Source: Owenia fusiformis
Lineage: Eukaryota; Annelida; Polychaeta; Sabellida; Oweniidae
Assembly (NCBI GenBank): GCA_903813345.2
Contig: CAIIXF020000002.1
Location: 22,954,455 to 23,018,454, forward strand
Reading direction: 5' to 3'
DNA: 64,000 bases
Part shown: positions 1 to 11,275 of the stretch, piece after piece
How the letters are laid out: the number at the start of each line of letters is the position of its first letter
How positions within the stretch are numbered: the first letter of the stretch is position 1
The notes under the pieces: generated by a model
What the model was told of the DNA's origin: nothing
Databases searched by the model: none
The model's input: the letters and a program-made list of their open reading frames with translations, nothing else
Made by a program: the position numbers and the translations under genes

Positions 1-114
1 ACCCATTTCGGTGCATCGATCGGCGCGTTCGATGCACCGATTGATGCACCGATCGTTGCAACGGGGAATTCTGTCGGTGCATCGAATGTTGCGCCGATCG
101 GCACAATAACTTGG
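1..114. repeat. GC-rich cluster of GATGCACCGA-type motifs
   Basis: This stretch is built almost entirely from overlapping short words such as GGTGCATCGATCGG, GATGCACCGA and GCGCCGATCGGCAC in both orientations. The same vocabulary recurs at about 7605-7785, and one weak copy lies near 637-658. It is strikingly GC-rich against AT-rich surroundings. I see no coding sense in it. It could be the end of a mobile element or a degenerate satellite. Confidence 0.5.
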
Positions 115-186
115 GACAGGGTAAATTACAATGGGGACAGATTATTTTTTAGTCTGATATCTGTACATTTAGATTGTACGTCAAAC

Positions 187-491
187 CAAGGAGGATTGGC
201 TCCCAGAGTGCACCACCGATATTCTGTCCCATATATGGGTATGTCGTAATACAAAATTCGAATTCAAACAGCCGCCATTTTGTTCACTTCAACATTTAAA
301 TCGTGAATTTTGGTCTTATTTCCAAACGAAAAATTCCAAAACTCACAAGAAACGATCGAGATATTGGTTCGAATCTTTTGAACTGTTTATTTTGAATTTA
401 TAGTCGGTTTTAATTTCAGAAAATAACGACATTTCGACGTTTTCATTGTTGGAAAATATCGAGTTTCGATCCTGGGAGCCAATCCTCCTTG
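187..491. mobile_element. Mutator-type MITE, copy 1
   Basis: A 305-bp element starts CAAGGAGGATTGGCTCCCAG and ends with the inverted form, CTGGGAGCCAATCCTCCTTG. It is flanked on both sides by the 9-bp direct repeat ACGTCAAAC (178-186 and 492-500). A second copy with its own different 9-bp duplication lies at 60670-60976 in the opposite orientation. A 9-bp duplication is typical of Mutator-like (MULE) elements. The internal reading frame on the minus strand is not conserved as protein and is taken as non-coding. Confidence 0.8.
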
Positions 492-501
492 ACGTCAAAC
501 G

Positions 502-1540
502 TTTAAATACTTTATAATCCTTCTCTTCGAACACAGTATTTTAATTAGACATTGACTTTTAACAAATATAAGCCAGCTCAAAATACTGTATATTTGAAAT
601 ATTTCGTACAATTTTCGTTTGTTATATATAACCAGACATTGCGTCGATCGGCACATATTTTCACTGATCATTAATAAATAACGTCTTTATAAAATATAAT
701 TTCTGACAACGGGGGCAAATCACGATTGAGACAGATATATATATTTATTATACGAGTGGGACATATTTATGATCATATTGAAATCAGGAGTATTGTGTTC
801 GAACGCGGTAGTTAATGTCAATGAACGAATATAAAACACGTTATCTATTTATTAATTGGCGTTATTAATTTATTATAGTTATAGTGATTTAGTTTATTTG
901 TTTTATATAATACGTTGCTTAAGTGAACTGGATTTTGATTCAGTGGTCGTCTTCGAATGAACATTCATTTGTCATGATAACCACCGAGATGCAATGGTCA
1001 ACTTTTGCTTTTACGTTTAATTATAATCAACGCCTTCCCTAAATTTCCTGTCAGATCATGAATGCCAGACTTCACCAAGTATTTAAATAATATTTTGCGT
1101 TTTATCATCTTTCTCAAAAGCTAAAATTCATGCATATGGTACAACTACTACTTACTGACTTTGGTTTATCATTGTTTTGTTGCAAATATGGGGATGTTTG
1201 GGTTGATGTGTTAGGACCTCCCCTTTTCATAATGTAATTATATATTATTCTATTTTGTAGGTTCTCGTGGGTAAGGTACACACAAGAACAATATACGGCC
1301 CATCCTAAAGGGGCACCGACACAACAGTGCCGTTCTTCAAGTTATAGCCGTGGAATTATATAGTTTATGCATCTTGCCTCAAGCGACGTGTTAACCCTAA
1401 AAAGGTTTATCCCGATTGGATTTGAGAAACACAGTTGCTGGACAAGTGCAAACTATGAAATAACAATAATATAACAATAGATAATGTTTGGCATGTATTG
1501 TGTTTCCGTTTCATTGTTAAATTAGTTGAAAGTATATAAG
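502..1540. other. Intergenic, no recognisable feature
   Basis: AT-rich sequence with no exon that I can support by splice sites or similarity. One degenerate fragment of the GC-rich motif near 637-658 is all I recognise. Confidence 0.5.
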
Positions 1541-1541
1541 G

Positions 1542-1668
1542 GTTATGTACTGGGAGGATTTGGATATGGGGTTTATCCTGAGGGAGATATGCATATCTAC
1601 CTGAGGGACCGTAGATGTGCATATCTCACGAGGGATGAACCCCATATCCAAACCGACCGTACATAACT
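1542..1668. mobile_element. Hairpin MITE (GTTATG...CATAAC family), copy 1
   Basis: The left arm GTTATGTACTGGGAGGATTT pairs with the right arm AAACCGACCGTACATAAC, and the inner arms GGATATGGGG and CCCCATATCC extend the hairpin. A shorter relative lies at 49555-49630 with the two ends exchanged. Non-coding. Confidence 0.65.
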
Positions 1669-1671
1669 GCT

Positions 1672-1932
1672 TTATCCCATACCAAGTAGAGTTTTCTAAT
1701 TTTCTTTCAATTTTTTTTTTATTTTTTCAATATTTTTCACATTTTTCAATTTTTTTTCAATTCTTTTTTCTATTTTTTTCAATTTTTTACATTTTTTCTT
1801 TTTTTTTCAATTTTCGATGCGGGGAGATATGGCGGGAGATATGGAGGTTCAGGATATGGAAACCTCAAAATCAGGATACGGGATATATCTTACCAACTTA
1901 TCTCCCTAAAACTCTACTTGGCATAGGATAAA
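1672..1932. mobile_element. Hairpin MITE with poly-T core
   Basis: The ends TTTATCCCATACCAAGTAGA and TCTACTTGGCATAGGATAAA are inverted repeats, with a T-rich core at 1700-1815. It directly follows the previous hairpin. A frame running through it reads only poly-Phe and is not a gene. Confidence 0.65.
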
Positions 1933-1936
1933 TGTA

Positions 1937-2068
1937 GTTATTCACCAGGAGGGTTTGATATGGAGAATATCATATGATATTAATATCTCCCGAGGGAACG
2001 CAGTGACAGAGGGAAATATTGATATCATCCTAGGGATATTCTCAATATCATCCCGATAGGTGAATAAC
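1937..2068. mobile_element. Hairpin MITE (GTTATTCACC...GGTGAATAAC)
   Basis: A short element with inverted ends GTTATTCACC and GGTGAATAAC and paired internal words (GATATGGAGAATATCAT against ATATTCTCAATATCAT). It is the third consecutive hairpin in 530 bp, each with different ends. Confidence 0.6.
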
Positions 2069-2699
2069 GACCTTATACCATAGTCAAGTGCAACATATAT
2101 CTAAAATCCTCTTTTGAATGAGAAAATGAAAATTTTTGAAAAAATATCTTTTTTGAAAAATGAAATTTTTTTGAATAAATACCCGGGTTGATATCCATAT
2201 CATCCCTCTAATCCCAATATCATCCATATCCCAAATATGTGATTTATCACTTACTATTATATACTGAGATATTGCCCTGACCATGGTATAAAAAGAATAA
2301 CTTATCATAAGCAGATTTCTTTTCAGGGTATTCAACGGCGATGTAGTTTCCTCGGATATTCTCAAATAAGCAGTTATACCTGTTTGCATGTTTTACTTTT
2401 GATTTGATTTGATTGTTTAAATTAGATGAAGTCTTTCAAATGCGGTCAGATGTCACCAGTGTCTGGAGGGTTGAGATTTGATTTAGGAATTAAATTAGAA
2501 TAAGATTTTTTACTATCTGTTTTGTTTTCAACATTATATAACGTTGATCTTATTGATTTATTTTCTAACCCATTTTCCGTTTTGTCGCATGAGTTAACTT
2601 GATTTCAGCTAAAATAGATTATGCGTTGCAACCATTGAAAGATTATCCTTCTGTTGCTTGTAACCATAATTAATTAATGAGCATATGTTTAGGGGTGCA

Positions 2700-3050
2700 T
2701 GCCGTTTTATTTTGCCATCTACATTTTATATTATCATCTCTTATCTTGATATGTTGAGAATTCTTCAGAGACAACTCCCAGACACTATCAGGGACCGACT
2801 ACACACTTTAAAGTATAAGCAGCGGCCTGCTTTTGCCAAGGGGATTTTTATTGGATAACTATGAAATTAAACTGTTAAAGGCATCTTTTCATGTGGGTGA
2901 CAAATTGCAAGCAAAATCAGATCAGATTATTTTGCCATCTACATTTTATATTGTTATATGTCTTGATAAGTTGAGAATTCTTCAAAGATATCTCCGAGAA
3001 ACTAACATGGACTGGCTACATTATTCATAACCTGCTTTTGCCGGGGGGTC
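2700..3050 (+). repeat. Two-copy tandem duplication, ~220-bp spacing
   Basis: The words ATTTTGCCATCTACATTTTA and GTTGAGAATTCTTCA occur near 2708-2770 and again near 2928-2990. The rest of 2390-3700 shows only C/G homopolymer tracts and no gene I can support. Confidence 0.5.
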
Positions 3051-3724
3051 AGGGGTCAGGCCCGTCAGAAACCTGTCTTCAAAGGGTGCGGTTTACCCCC
3101 CCCCCTCCGGGGGCCTGATACGTTTGTATTTCCCTACCCACTTTGGCAGTCAGAAATTATCTACTCCACCCCTTCCCCTTTATCATATGAACTATGCATG
3201 TAGATTCCTCATGACTTGAAATGCTGAACTATGCTTTATGTGCATTGCAACAATATCAAAATCAGAATTACGCCTTGTTTTCTAGTAACATTCAACAAAA
3301 ACAAACGTTCAACAAATTGAGACGTCTGATTGCTTATTCCAGCGACCGTTTCCCGTCATTACATTGCAATGGTATTGTGGGCAGAGGAAATCGAGTCTGC
3401 ATTGATCCAATTAATATGTGATTATAGATTAAAGGAAGTGAGAGGAAAAGCAACTTTTGAGAAATCGAAATTATTTGATACCATGCGCACAGACATTCAA
3501 TAGGCTAGTTTTTTTTATTTATTTCATTCCTATCCAACAGCAATCATCCGTGACTTTTGACAAAGTGAAATCAACTATTCAGGCTTCATGATCTCGTGAA
3601 ACTTCAATAAGGGAACGAAGGTTTTATCCTCATTATAAACAAATGCAAGAACCTTGAAGTATATTAAACTTTAATAATCTAGGATCTGTTTGGAAGGGGA
3701 GGGGGGGGGGGTCTTATTTCTATG

Positions 3725-5215
3725 TCACTCCACCACAAGTAGACACATTTTGTCTCCAACTTTTTTTGTGAACGATCGATGTTTGGCGGTCGGTGTTCGA
3801 CGTTCTGTAACAAAATGTAATCACACAGGCAGATTAATAGTACTTTGAGTAATGATTATTATAGGTTATACCTAGGATGATTCTAGGTTATACCCCGGGG
3901 GTTATACATGTAATGTCATCATGGGAATCGAGGAAACTTGCATGGCATTGCAAACTTTTAACCCATGATAAGCCTACATTTGATAGCAGTTTGATTTTTC
4001 ATCGAACATAATTGCAATCAACTTCCATGATATTTGGAAAGAGCAAACATTTTGAAAGCAAATGTAATCAAGTTTCGGGATTTCTGATAAAGTTCAATCA
4101 AGCTTTGACGAAATTAACTTCATTTCCCCATTGTATCCTCAGAAAATTAAACTAATTGGAGGCATTATACTGTTTTTTAATTTCAAATTGATATCATATT
4201 ACGCCTTTAATGTAGGCTACGGGGCGTAATTAAAATGTATTCTAAGATCCCGGCCTGCACTTTATTGTGTTCAGTACTATGCATAGGCGTAGTCAGGGGA
4301 GATGGGTGCGACCCCGATAACCAATAAAAATAGAACCATTGGATAGAAGAAAAGAGCTTTAAAATGCTATATATTGAAAGCGTCCAGCTCACTTTTGAAG
4401 GCAGTTGCATCAATTTTTGTAAAATTCAAAACAAATTGTTTTTGCCTTGCTCATGCCACGATCGCCCCCCCCCCCCCCGGGCAATCTGACTGAAAGCTGG
4501 CTACGCCCTTGCTGTGTATTAAAATAACTCACGACTTTTTGCTGGGAAGAGCGTCTGAGGACCAATATGACGCTAGCTTTTCCTACTTTTAATTTGAAAA
4601 TTGAGAAATTGAATCATTATCTGGTCAGAGAGTGTTATGTGTCGTACATGCAGACATGTACAATGTCCAGTTGGAACTGATAATTTTAAATTTCCCCTTA
4701 GAATAAATTTGAAGCAAGTTAAAAAAAAGTTTGATCTAATCGTGAGAACTTGTAGATTTTATGGTCAATTTGAAGCGACTTGCAAAAACTTTGGAAGCGG
4801 CTGCCCCCCCCCCCCCCCCGCCTAAAAACCTTTCAAACCATGCAATTTTTCACCATTCTGATCACTTTCCGCATGATATTTTTGCCAAAACTGTCAAAAG
4901 TTACTCTCCTTGGCAATATTTCATGTATTTGCAGACGATGAAGAAAAAAGATTATACTTGTTTATAAAACAATTTTAAGAAATCAAAATATCCTGTTTGT
5001 GCCGGAAAGAGATCGCCGTGCTCCAGACAGTTAATTAGTACTATTTGTTTTGTATAGTTACTGATCAAAGATGTCAAATTGTGGGAATCGTGAATAATGA
5101 CCGTTCAGACCAGTTTTTAAAATACCAACCGCCGAACTTCGAACACAAACCATCGAACACCGTCCACAAAAAGTTGGAGACTATAACAATATGTCATCTG
5201 TCTCACCGATTCTGA
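3725..5215. repeat. Fragments of the 'gtggtgaca/ggtctcc' repeat in opposite orientations
   Basis: At 3735-3830 there is a diverged piece reading TTGTCTCCAACTTTTTTTGT followed by a GTTTGGCGGTCGGTGTTCGA-like stretch. At about 5105-5200 the reverse complement of similar sequence occurs. Both resemble the left end of the large array element at 9541. The DNA between them contains a separate MITE and long C tracts at about 4467 and 4805. Confidence 0.4.
4286..4507. mobile_element. MITE with GGCGTAG...CTACGCC ends and a C tract
   Basis: Begins GGCGTAGTCAGGGG and ends GGCTACGCC, with a long poly-C run just inside the right end. It is related in style to the element at 12416-12623. Short frames inside are not coding. 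Confidence 0.5.
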
Positions 5216-6063
5216 TGGTGACACAATAATAACCCCTACATCCCCCATGGATATACGAGCAGTCTTATATCCACTATCCAGTCTCATAATAATCAGAGGC
5301 ATATTAATAATATTTCATCTGACTTTATATGCCTCTGTTATAATCATGGACGTCTATCCCCGTCAGATTATTCCCGGTCAATCATCATGCTACACGCAGG
5401 TAGCCATGCACAAAGATATGAAAAAATAACTGACACAAGAAATGAAAACAAGAATTTTGGAAAGCAACTATAAGTCAAAATTTAAAAAAAAATTAACAAC
5501 AAAGCAACACAACTAACCGTTGAAAACGTCATTGATTAAAGAAGCACAAAAGCAATTAGCTTAATTTAAATAATCTGTTTTATCTATAATAGTGCTGTAA
5601 TAATCTACATGTATTTTTGCAAGAGTTTGTCCCCGTCTGCTAAGGTGATAATAGGGTTAAAACACACGTTTCTTAAAAAAACTTGTACGTGAACGTGGTT
5701 CTTAAGATAATTATTTCTCCCATGTGTACTGTTTACTTGGCCGATTGAGTATAAAGGCATACGGAAAACAGTCCCAAGTGAATATGAGAGTGGAACAATA
5801 TTCCCTGGCGGGGAACGAAATAGTACACGTTCGGGTACAAGTTCTTTTAAAAACGTGTAACTCAACCTTCTTATAAAACAAAGCAAAGGAAATGTAAAGC
5901 TAGCGTTAAATCGTGGAATTAACAGCCTTAACTATTTTTTGAATATTAAGACTCTCTCTCTTTCAAGCATTCTAGTGCATGGCTCTGATCAATCAGAATG
6001 CTAGCTCTAATAAATTAAAAATGTATAAACTTAAATACAGTATGCAAAATGCCTAAAGATTAA
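5216..6063. other. Intergenic, nothing recognised
   Basis: Small open frames occur on both strands, but none has splice or similarity support. Confidence 0.4.
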
Positions 6064-6144
6064 TTATTCGAAATGAATGTAGACCTCGTCATCAAAATTG
6101 TCATCATCACCGTCAACAGACCTACACCAACTATTTATGAATAC
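6064..6144 (-). CDS. Candidate terminal exon, 26 codons, acidic C-terminus
   Basis: On the minus strand a good acceptor (TTTATCTTCCAG) at 6145 is followed in phase 0 by 26 codons and TAA. The peptide contains WCRSVD and then an acidic run, GDDDNFDDE. I do not recognise the family. A possible preceding exon that joins in phase lies at 6571-6691. There is no polyadenylation or transcript evidence, so this is a candidate only. Confidence 0.28.
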   Translation of the reverse strand, partial: VFINSWCRSVDGDDDNFDDEVYIHFE

Positions 6145-6239
6145 CTGGAAGATAAATTAAACCCTTAATTATTAACGTTTAAGTGTTAACAATAGAACAA
6201 GAAACTGCATGCATAACATGAAGTATAAACACCCGGGTA

Positions 6240-6520
6240 TAAACGCATTGTTGGGCGCCGAGGAAGCATTCGCCAATTCAACTGACGGCTGACAGATTCA
6301 CCAACTAGGTTAATTCATGTCCAACTCATTTAATTATGAATAGTGACTGGAGATTCCTTCATTTATGTTTAAAATGGCTTAAAAACTAGGTTAAACCACC
6401 AGCCGTCATCTGGCAGGTGAATTCAACTCAGTACCTGCCACTATAAGTAATTGAGTTTGCCACTGATAAAAAGTAGGTTAAACCACCAGCCGGCAGCTGA
6501 ATTCATGAATGCAACCTTAG
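6240..6520. repeat. Degenerate repeats of AGGTTAAACCACCAGCCG
   Basis: AGGTTAAACCACCAGCCG occurs twice (near 6390 and 6476), with related words around GGCTGACAGATTCACC. The pattern weakly resembles the GGTTAATCCGGTAGCCGACAGG repeats at 40440-40870. Non-coding. Confidence 0.35.
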
Positions 6521-6570
6521 TTCTGAATTATTTCGGAACAGTTTCTGCTGAATCCCAGGATGCGTTTTAC

Positions 6571-6691
6571 ACCTTTCCCGAGTGAAGACCCCCCGCTTTT
6601 CTCTACGTTGTGTCCTCCTCGCATGTGTCCATGCATAACCCCAAACTTCACATGTCCGTCATGTCTGCAGCATTCCATTCATTGAAAGAAC
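6571..6691 (-). CDS. Candidate exon upstream of the 6064-6144 exon
   Basis: The minus strand has an acceptor after a strong pyrimidine tract (CTTTTTTTACAG) ending at 6692. An ATG at 6678 opens a frame rich in Gly and His (starts MECCRHDG, later GHMRGGHNVEKSGGSS). A weak donor GGT|GTAAAA at 6571 would join in phase 0 to 6064-6144. The frame is closed upstream of that ATG within the exon, so this would have to be the first coding exon. Unrecognised. Confidence 0.2.
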
Positions 6692-7600
6692 CTGTAAAAA
6701 AAGAATATAATATTTAGCAGATGAGATATCAAATGGTGACTGAGACATCAAATGTTTTAACCACGGGCTGGGTTAAATATTGTACTTGCTTAAATTATAT
6801 AAGATGGGGCATGCAGGCTCAATTAATGTGGGACGGGCATTTTAAAATCAATAACAAAAAGTAGCTGTCACAGTGTCACATTCGCTGTATGGGCTCACCG
6901 TTTGCCACTGAGTTGTTATTTGGGGCATACATTTTTTAATATTTTTTTTTTAATTTGATGTTACTGGATATATCTAGATATTTGTTTTGCCCACCGTGTA
7001 TACATGCCGTGTCCCGCTGTCTGCCCAAGCAGAGTATTGACACGTTGTCGAACGATGAGCCCTTATGTCATGAGTGTGATAGCTCCATAATAATAATGGT
7101 TTGCTTTTAAATGTTCAAAATACTCAAACATGTCTAAAATGAAAATATCATGAAAACCAGAGGCCTTGTTTTAAATACTGAACATTGTATTAACGTCTAA
7201 TGCTATTTGTAGTATGACACAGATACTTTGGTATATTCAGGGCTGAAATCAAAGTCCCATTGAACAAGAAGGGATTAGGCTATTTCATTATTATGTCGAC
7301 TTAAACATAATGTTTGAAGTAAAATAATTCATATTTTCGTATATTTCTGTTTATCTGAAAAGAATATCGAATCATCATTGCATTACACAAATGCGTTGCT
7401 TGCAAACATAAGTGAACCTTTACATTCGACTGACAGTCTGACAGTTAACTGAAATCTGTGAACGCGTCTTGACCCCCGTTCTTTTCTGCGGCACGTTTTT
7501 GAAGTTTGGTTTCAAGAACTATTAATATTAAAATTCATTTATTGGCGTGGGCCTTCTGAATAATTAAATTGTCTTAATATTCTGTCTTTATTGATTCATT
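6692..7600. other. Intergenic, nothing recognised
   Basis: No exon, repeat or element that I can define. Confidence 0.4.
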
Positions 7601-7604
7601 ACTC

Positions 7605-7785
7605 GATCCACCGATGCACGTTGCACAATGCACCAAGGAATGCATCGGTCGGCGCGTTAAGCTTGCCGATCGATGCATCGATTAAATGCGCCGCGATGCA
7701 GCTCGGTGCGCCGATGTCGTACCGACCGTTGCACCCATCGATGCATCGTTCGATGCACCTTTCGATGCACCGAGGTGAGATCCTC
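7605..7785. repeat. Second GC-rich GATGCA/CGATCG motif cluster
   Basis: It uses the same words as 1-114: GCATCGGTCGGCGCG, CGATCGATGCATCGAT, GATGCACCTTTCGATGCACCG. Open frames on both strands through it follow from the self-complementary words and are not taken as genes. Confidence 0.5.
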
Positions 7786-8209
7786 GGCGTGACCTGTACT
7801 GTAGGTACATAAATCAAATATAAATGTGTAAAAACAAACACATTTATTACGTGTTTCGAATTATTTTAATAGAGTGGAATATCAAATGGTTGTAATCAAA
7901 TACAAAAGTGTGAAAATCGAATAAAGATGCAGGAAAAATTCCATACATCAGTACATGTGTTAGTTATCTGACACCAATCACTTTCAACCAACAGGTCTGT
8001 CCCTGAATTTAGGCACATTTTACAAGTAGTTAGTAGTATCTCTTTTTCACATCACTTCCCTTCATTCAGCCATTTGTCAGATTCCTACTATTAAGCCTGT
8101 GTACCTACTGTATAAAAAACATGCATTTTCAAATCTCATCCAATGTGTGAACACCTTAATTGGACATTTTCTATTTATCTCTGATTCTTACCATCATTTG
8201 TTACATTAG
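7786..8209 (+). other. Presumed intron or upstream DNA of the CAIL gene
   Basis: No coding exon recognised. The sequence ends in a weak acceptor, GTTACATTAG, directly before the exon at 8210. Confidence 0.35.
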
Positions 8210-8430
8210 ATGCCATCTGCCTACTGGACAAATAAGATGGCTATGCAAGGAACACCAGGGGGCGCCACGTGTCACAGTTCTCAGTGTCACAACTTCTAAA
8301 TCGGACGCCACAAATCGCAACATTACAGAGGAAGATATCTTACTCAAGGAACAGCTGGGGTCACATAGCCATTTGGGTGAGAAATATTTAGAGATGCGGC
8401 CTGGTTCCACCGAACAGCAGCTAGATTTTG
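8210..8430 (+). CDS. Penultimate coding exon of a CaaX-box protein
   Basis: A 221-bp exon is bounded by the acceptor ACATTAG and a consensus donor G|GTAAGT. Its frame is open throughout and contains QIRWLCKEHQGAP and then a hydrophilic segment, NRNITEEDILLKEQL. The last base (G, first of a codon) joins exactly to the two bases that open the exon at 11802, giving a Gly codon and a continuous frame. I do not recognise the domain. No upstream exons were found in the 8 kb to the left, so the gene probably starts outside the window or across a long intron. Start codon unknown; boundaries are by inspection. Confidence 0.55.
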
Positions 8431-9540
8431 GTAAGTTGCCACAAGTTGGTACATGTACAGTACTGTACATATATCTTCTTATGTAAAGTTAAATGTTCAT
8501 TGCCACAAATTGGAAATATATTTCTGGAATGCTTTTGCGTGTCATCGGGAACCCAAAAATGTTCAAATTAATTCTTATATAAGAAACCATGAAATATACA
8601 GGGTGTTCAAAAAAACGCAACCCAAAGAAATCACTATATCTTGAAAAATACTGGTTCAATAACGCAGGTGCGAGTAGGTAGTTACCAGATTCACCACCAG
8701 GTGGCTCGTTTGGGTCAGATAGCATGGCGGGTATAGTAGAAAGTTCCCTTTAACTTAAATTACATCTATTTGCGTGGTTCAATTTTCATATAACCCTTAT
8801 GTATCTCATAGTTATGCAAATTAATATATGTCCGCCAGTAGAACATGTTATCTGTCCAATACAAGAGAAGATAATTTCCTTTTTGTGATTTTGTAGCATG
8901 GGGTCTATGGGGAATCAACCCGAGCAAGAAGTCACATTTTCAAAAAAAATTAAATTTTCAAAGTTGATAGACAATTTTTGAAACCATATTTCTAAATGTA
9001 CTTTTACATGCAGATTTCAAATATGAGATTAATTTGATTGAATTTCGAATATTTCATGACGTAAATTACGATTATTTCTACCTGCATCAAGTCTATTATG
9101 TTCATATTTTCAGGAAATAAAGAAGAGACTGTGTATGTATAAGTCCTGTAAATGGTTAGTTGTAAAACATGATGCCTTGGACACCTGCTCAAAAAACATT
9201 TGTAAGAGGAAAATACCAAAAACGTAGTCAGGGGTGACTGCAACGGCAACGGCAACGGCTCTTCAAATTTGGCACAAATCACCTTCATTCACTGTATGGT
9301 AAATCTGTAGAGTGAAATCAAAATCACTTCAGGGACTTTACAGTCATGGTTGAAATGCTTTCAAATCGCAGTCAAACGCCCTGGTTCAGGGAGACTTAAG
9401 AAGCCATTTTGACCATAACTGTAAAGTCCCTGGAGTGATTTTGATGAAACTCCACAAATCTACCACACATCGAGTGAGGATAATTTGTGCCAAATCTGAA
9501 GTGCCAAAACATCATGGTTAGAAAGTTATTTGGTTTTTAT

Positions 9541-11275
9541 GTCACCACCAAAAGTGGTGACATATTGTTATGGTCTCCGTTTTTTTGCGACGGCGGTTGG
9601 TGGTTGGCGGTTGGTGGTTGGTGGTTGGCGGTTGGTGGTTGGAGGTTGGCGTCCGGCGTCCGGCGTCTGTAACAATTTCTTACAACTTCCTATAACTTAA
9701 CAAATACTGTTTAGACTGACTTCAATTTTTTTCTAAATCATCTACATGTTCTCAGAAGTTCAAATCTGACTTTAGATTTGACATTTGACCTTCAATGACC
9801 TTCTCAAGGTCAAAAAGGTCTTTTTTCAACTTGCTTCACATTGACTAAATTTTTTTTCAAAATCATCTACATGTTCTCAGAAATTCAAATCTGACTTTAG
9901 ATTTGACATTTGACCTTCAAATCTGACTTTAGATTTGACATTTGACCTTCAGTGACCTTCTCAAGGTCAAAACAGGTCAAAAAGGTCTGTTTTCAACTTG
10001 CTTCAAATTGACTAAATTTTTTTTTCAAAATCATCTACGTGTTCTCAGAAATTCAAATCTGACCTAAGATTTGACTTAAGATTTGACCTTTGACCTTCAA
10101 TGACCTTCTCAAGGTCAAAAAAGGTCAAAAAGGTCTGTTTTCAACTTGCTTCAAATTGACTAAAAAAAATTTTCAAAATCATCTACGTGGTCTCAGAAAT
10201 TCAAATCTGACTTTAGATTTGACTTAAGATTTGACATTTGACCTTCAATGACCTTCTCAAAGTCAAAAAAGGTCAAAAAGGTCTTTTTTCAACGTGCTTC
10301 AAATTGACTAATTTTTTTTTTCAAAATCATCTACATGTTCTCAGAAATTCAAATCTGACTTTAGATTTGACATTTGACCTTCAATGACCTTCTTAATGTC
10401 AAAAAAGGTCAAAAAGGTATTTTTTCATCTTGCTTCAAATTGACTAAATTTTTTTTTCAAAATCATCTACATGTTCTCAGAAATTCAAATATGACTTTAG
10501 ATTTGACTTTAGATTTGACATTTGACCTTCAATGACCTTCTCAAGGTCAAAAAAGGTCAAAAAGGTCTTTTTTCAACTTGCTTCAAATTGACTAATTTTT
10601 TTTTTCAAAATCATCTACATGTTCTCAGAAATTCAAATCTGACACCAGATTTGACATTTGACCTTAAATGACCTTCTCAAGGTCAAAAAAGGTCAAAAAG
10701 GTCTGTTTTCAACTTGCTTCAAATTGACCAAATTTTTTTTCAAAATCATCTACATCTTTTCAGAAGTTCAAATTTGACTTTACAAGTTCTCAGAAGTTCA
10801 AATCTGACTTTAGATTTGACCTTCAATGACCTTCTCAAGGTCAAAAAGGTCTTTTTTCAACTTGCTTCAAATTGACTAATTTTTTTTCAAAATCATCTAC
10901 ATGTTCTCAGAAGTTCAAATCTGACTTTAGATTTGACATTTGACCTTCAATGACCTTTTCAAGGTCAAAAAGGTATTTTTTCAACTTGCTTCAAATTTAC
11001 TTAATTTTTCTTTCAAAATCATCTACATGTTCTCAGAAGTTCAAATCTGACTTTACATTTGACATTTGACCTTCAATGACCTTCTCAATGTCAAAAAAAG
11101 TCAAAGAGGTATTTTTTCAACTTGCTTCAAATTGACGAATTTTTTTTTCAAAATCATCTACAGGTTCTAAGAAGTTCAAATCAAACCTTCTTAAGGTCAA
11201 AAGGTATTTTCCAACTTGCTTTAAATTGACCAAATTGTTTTAGGTGGTGACATTTTGTCATGTTAATGCCTTGTA
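9541..11275. mobile_element. Nested 'GTCACCACC...GGTGGTGAC' element carrying a tandem array
   Basis: Starts GTCACCACCAAAAGTGGTGA, passes through a GGTTGGTGGTTGG-like stretch and GTCCGGCGTCTGTAAC, and ends TTAGGTGGTGACATTTTG. A deletion derivative lacking the array lies at about 14245-14375. No protein encoded. Confidence 0.6.
9680..11240 (+). repeat. Tandem array, 11 units of ~136-148 bp, rich in AGGTCA half-sites
   Basis: The anchor word CTTGCTTCAAATTGACTAA recurs at roughly 9831, 9998, 10146, 10294, 10430, 10578, 10714, 10862, 10986, 11122 and 11216. Most steps are 136 or 148 bp. Each unit carries TTTGACCTTCAATGACCTTC followed by TCAAGGTCA and two further GGTCA repeats in an A-rich context. 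Those half-sites match the nuclear-receptor core AGGTCA in DR4 and DR3 spacing. Regulatory function is inference only. Confidence 0.8.

Noticed and set aside
1617-1931. 104-codon frame rich in Phe
   Set aside because: Translation of a poly-T loop inside a hairpin MITE.
7591-7841. Overlapping frames on both strands with His/Met/Arg/Cys repeats
   Set aside because: Both are products of the self-complementary GATGCA/CGATCG words.
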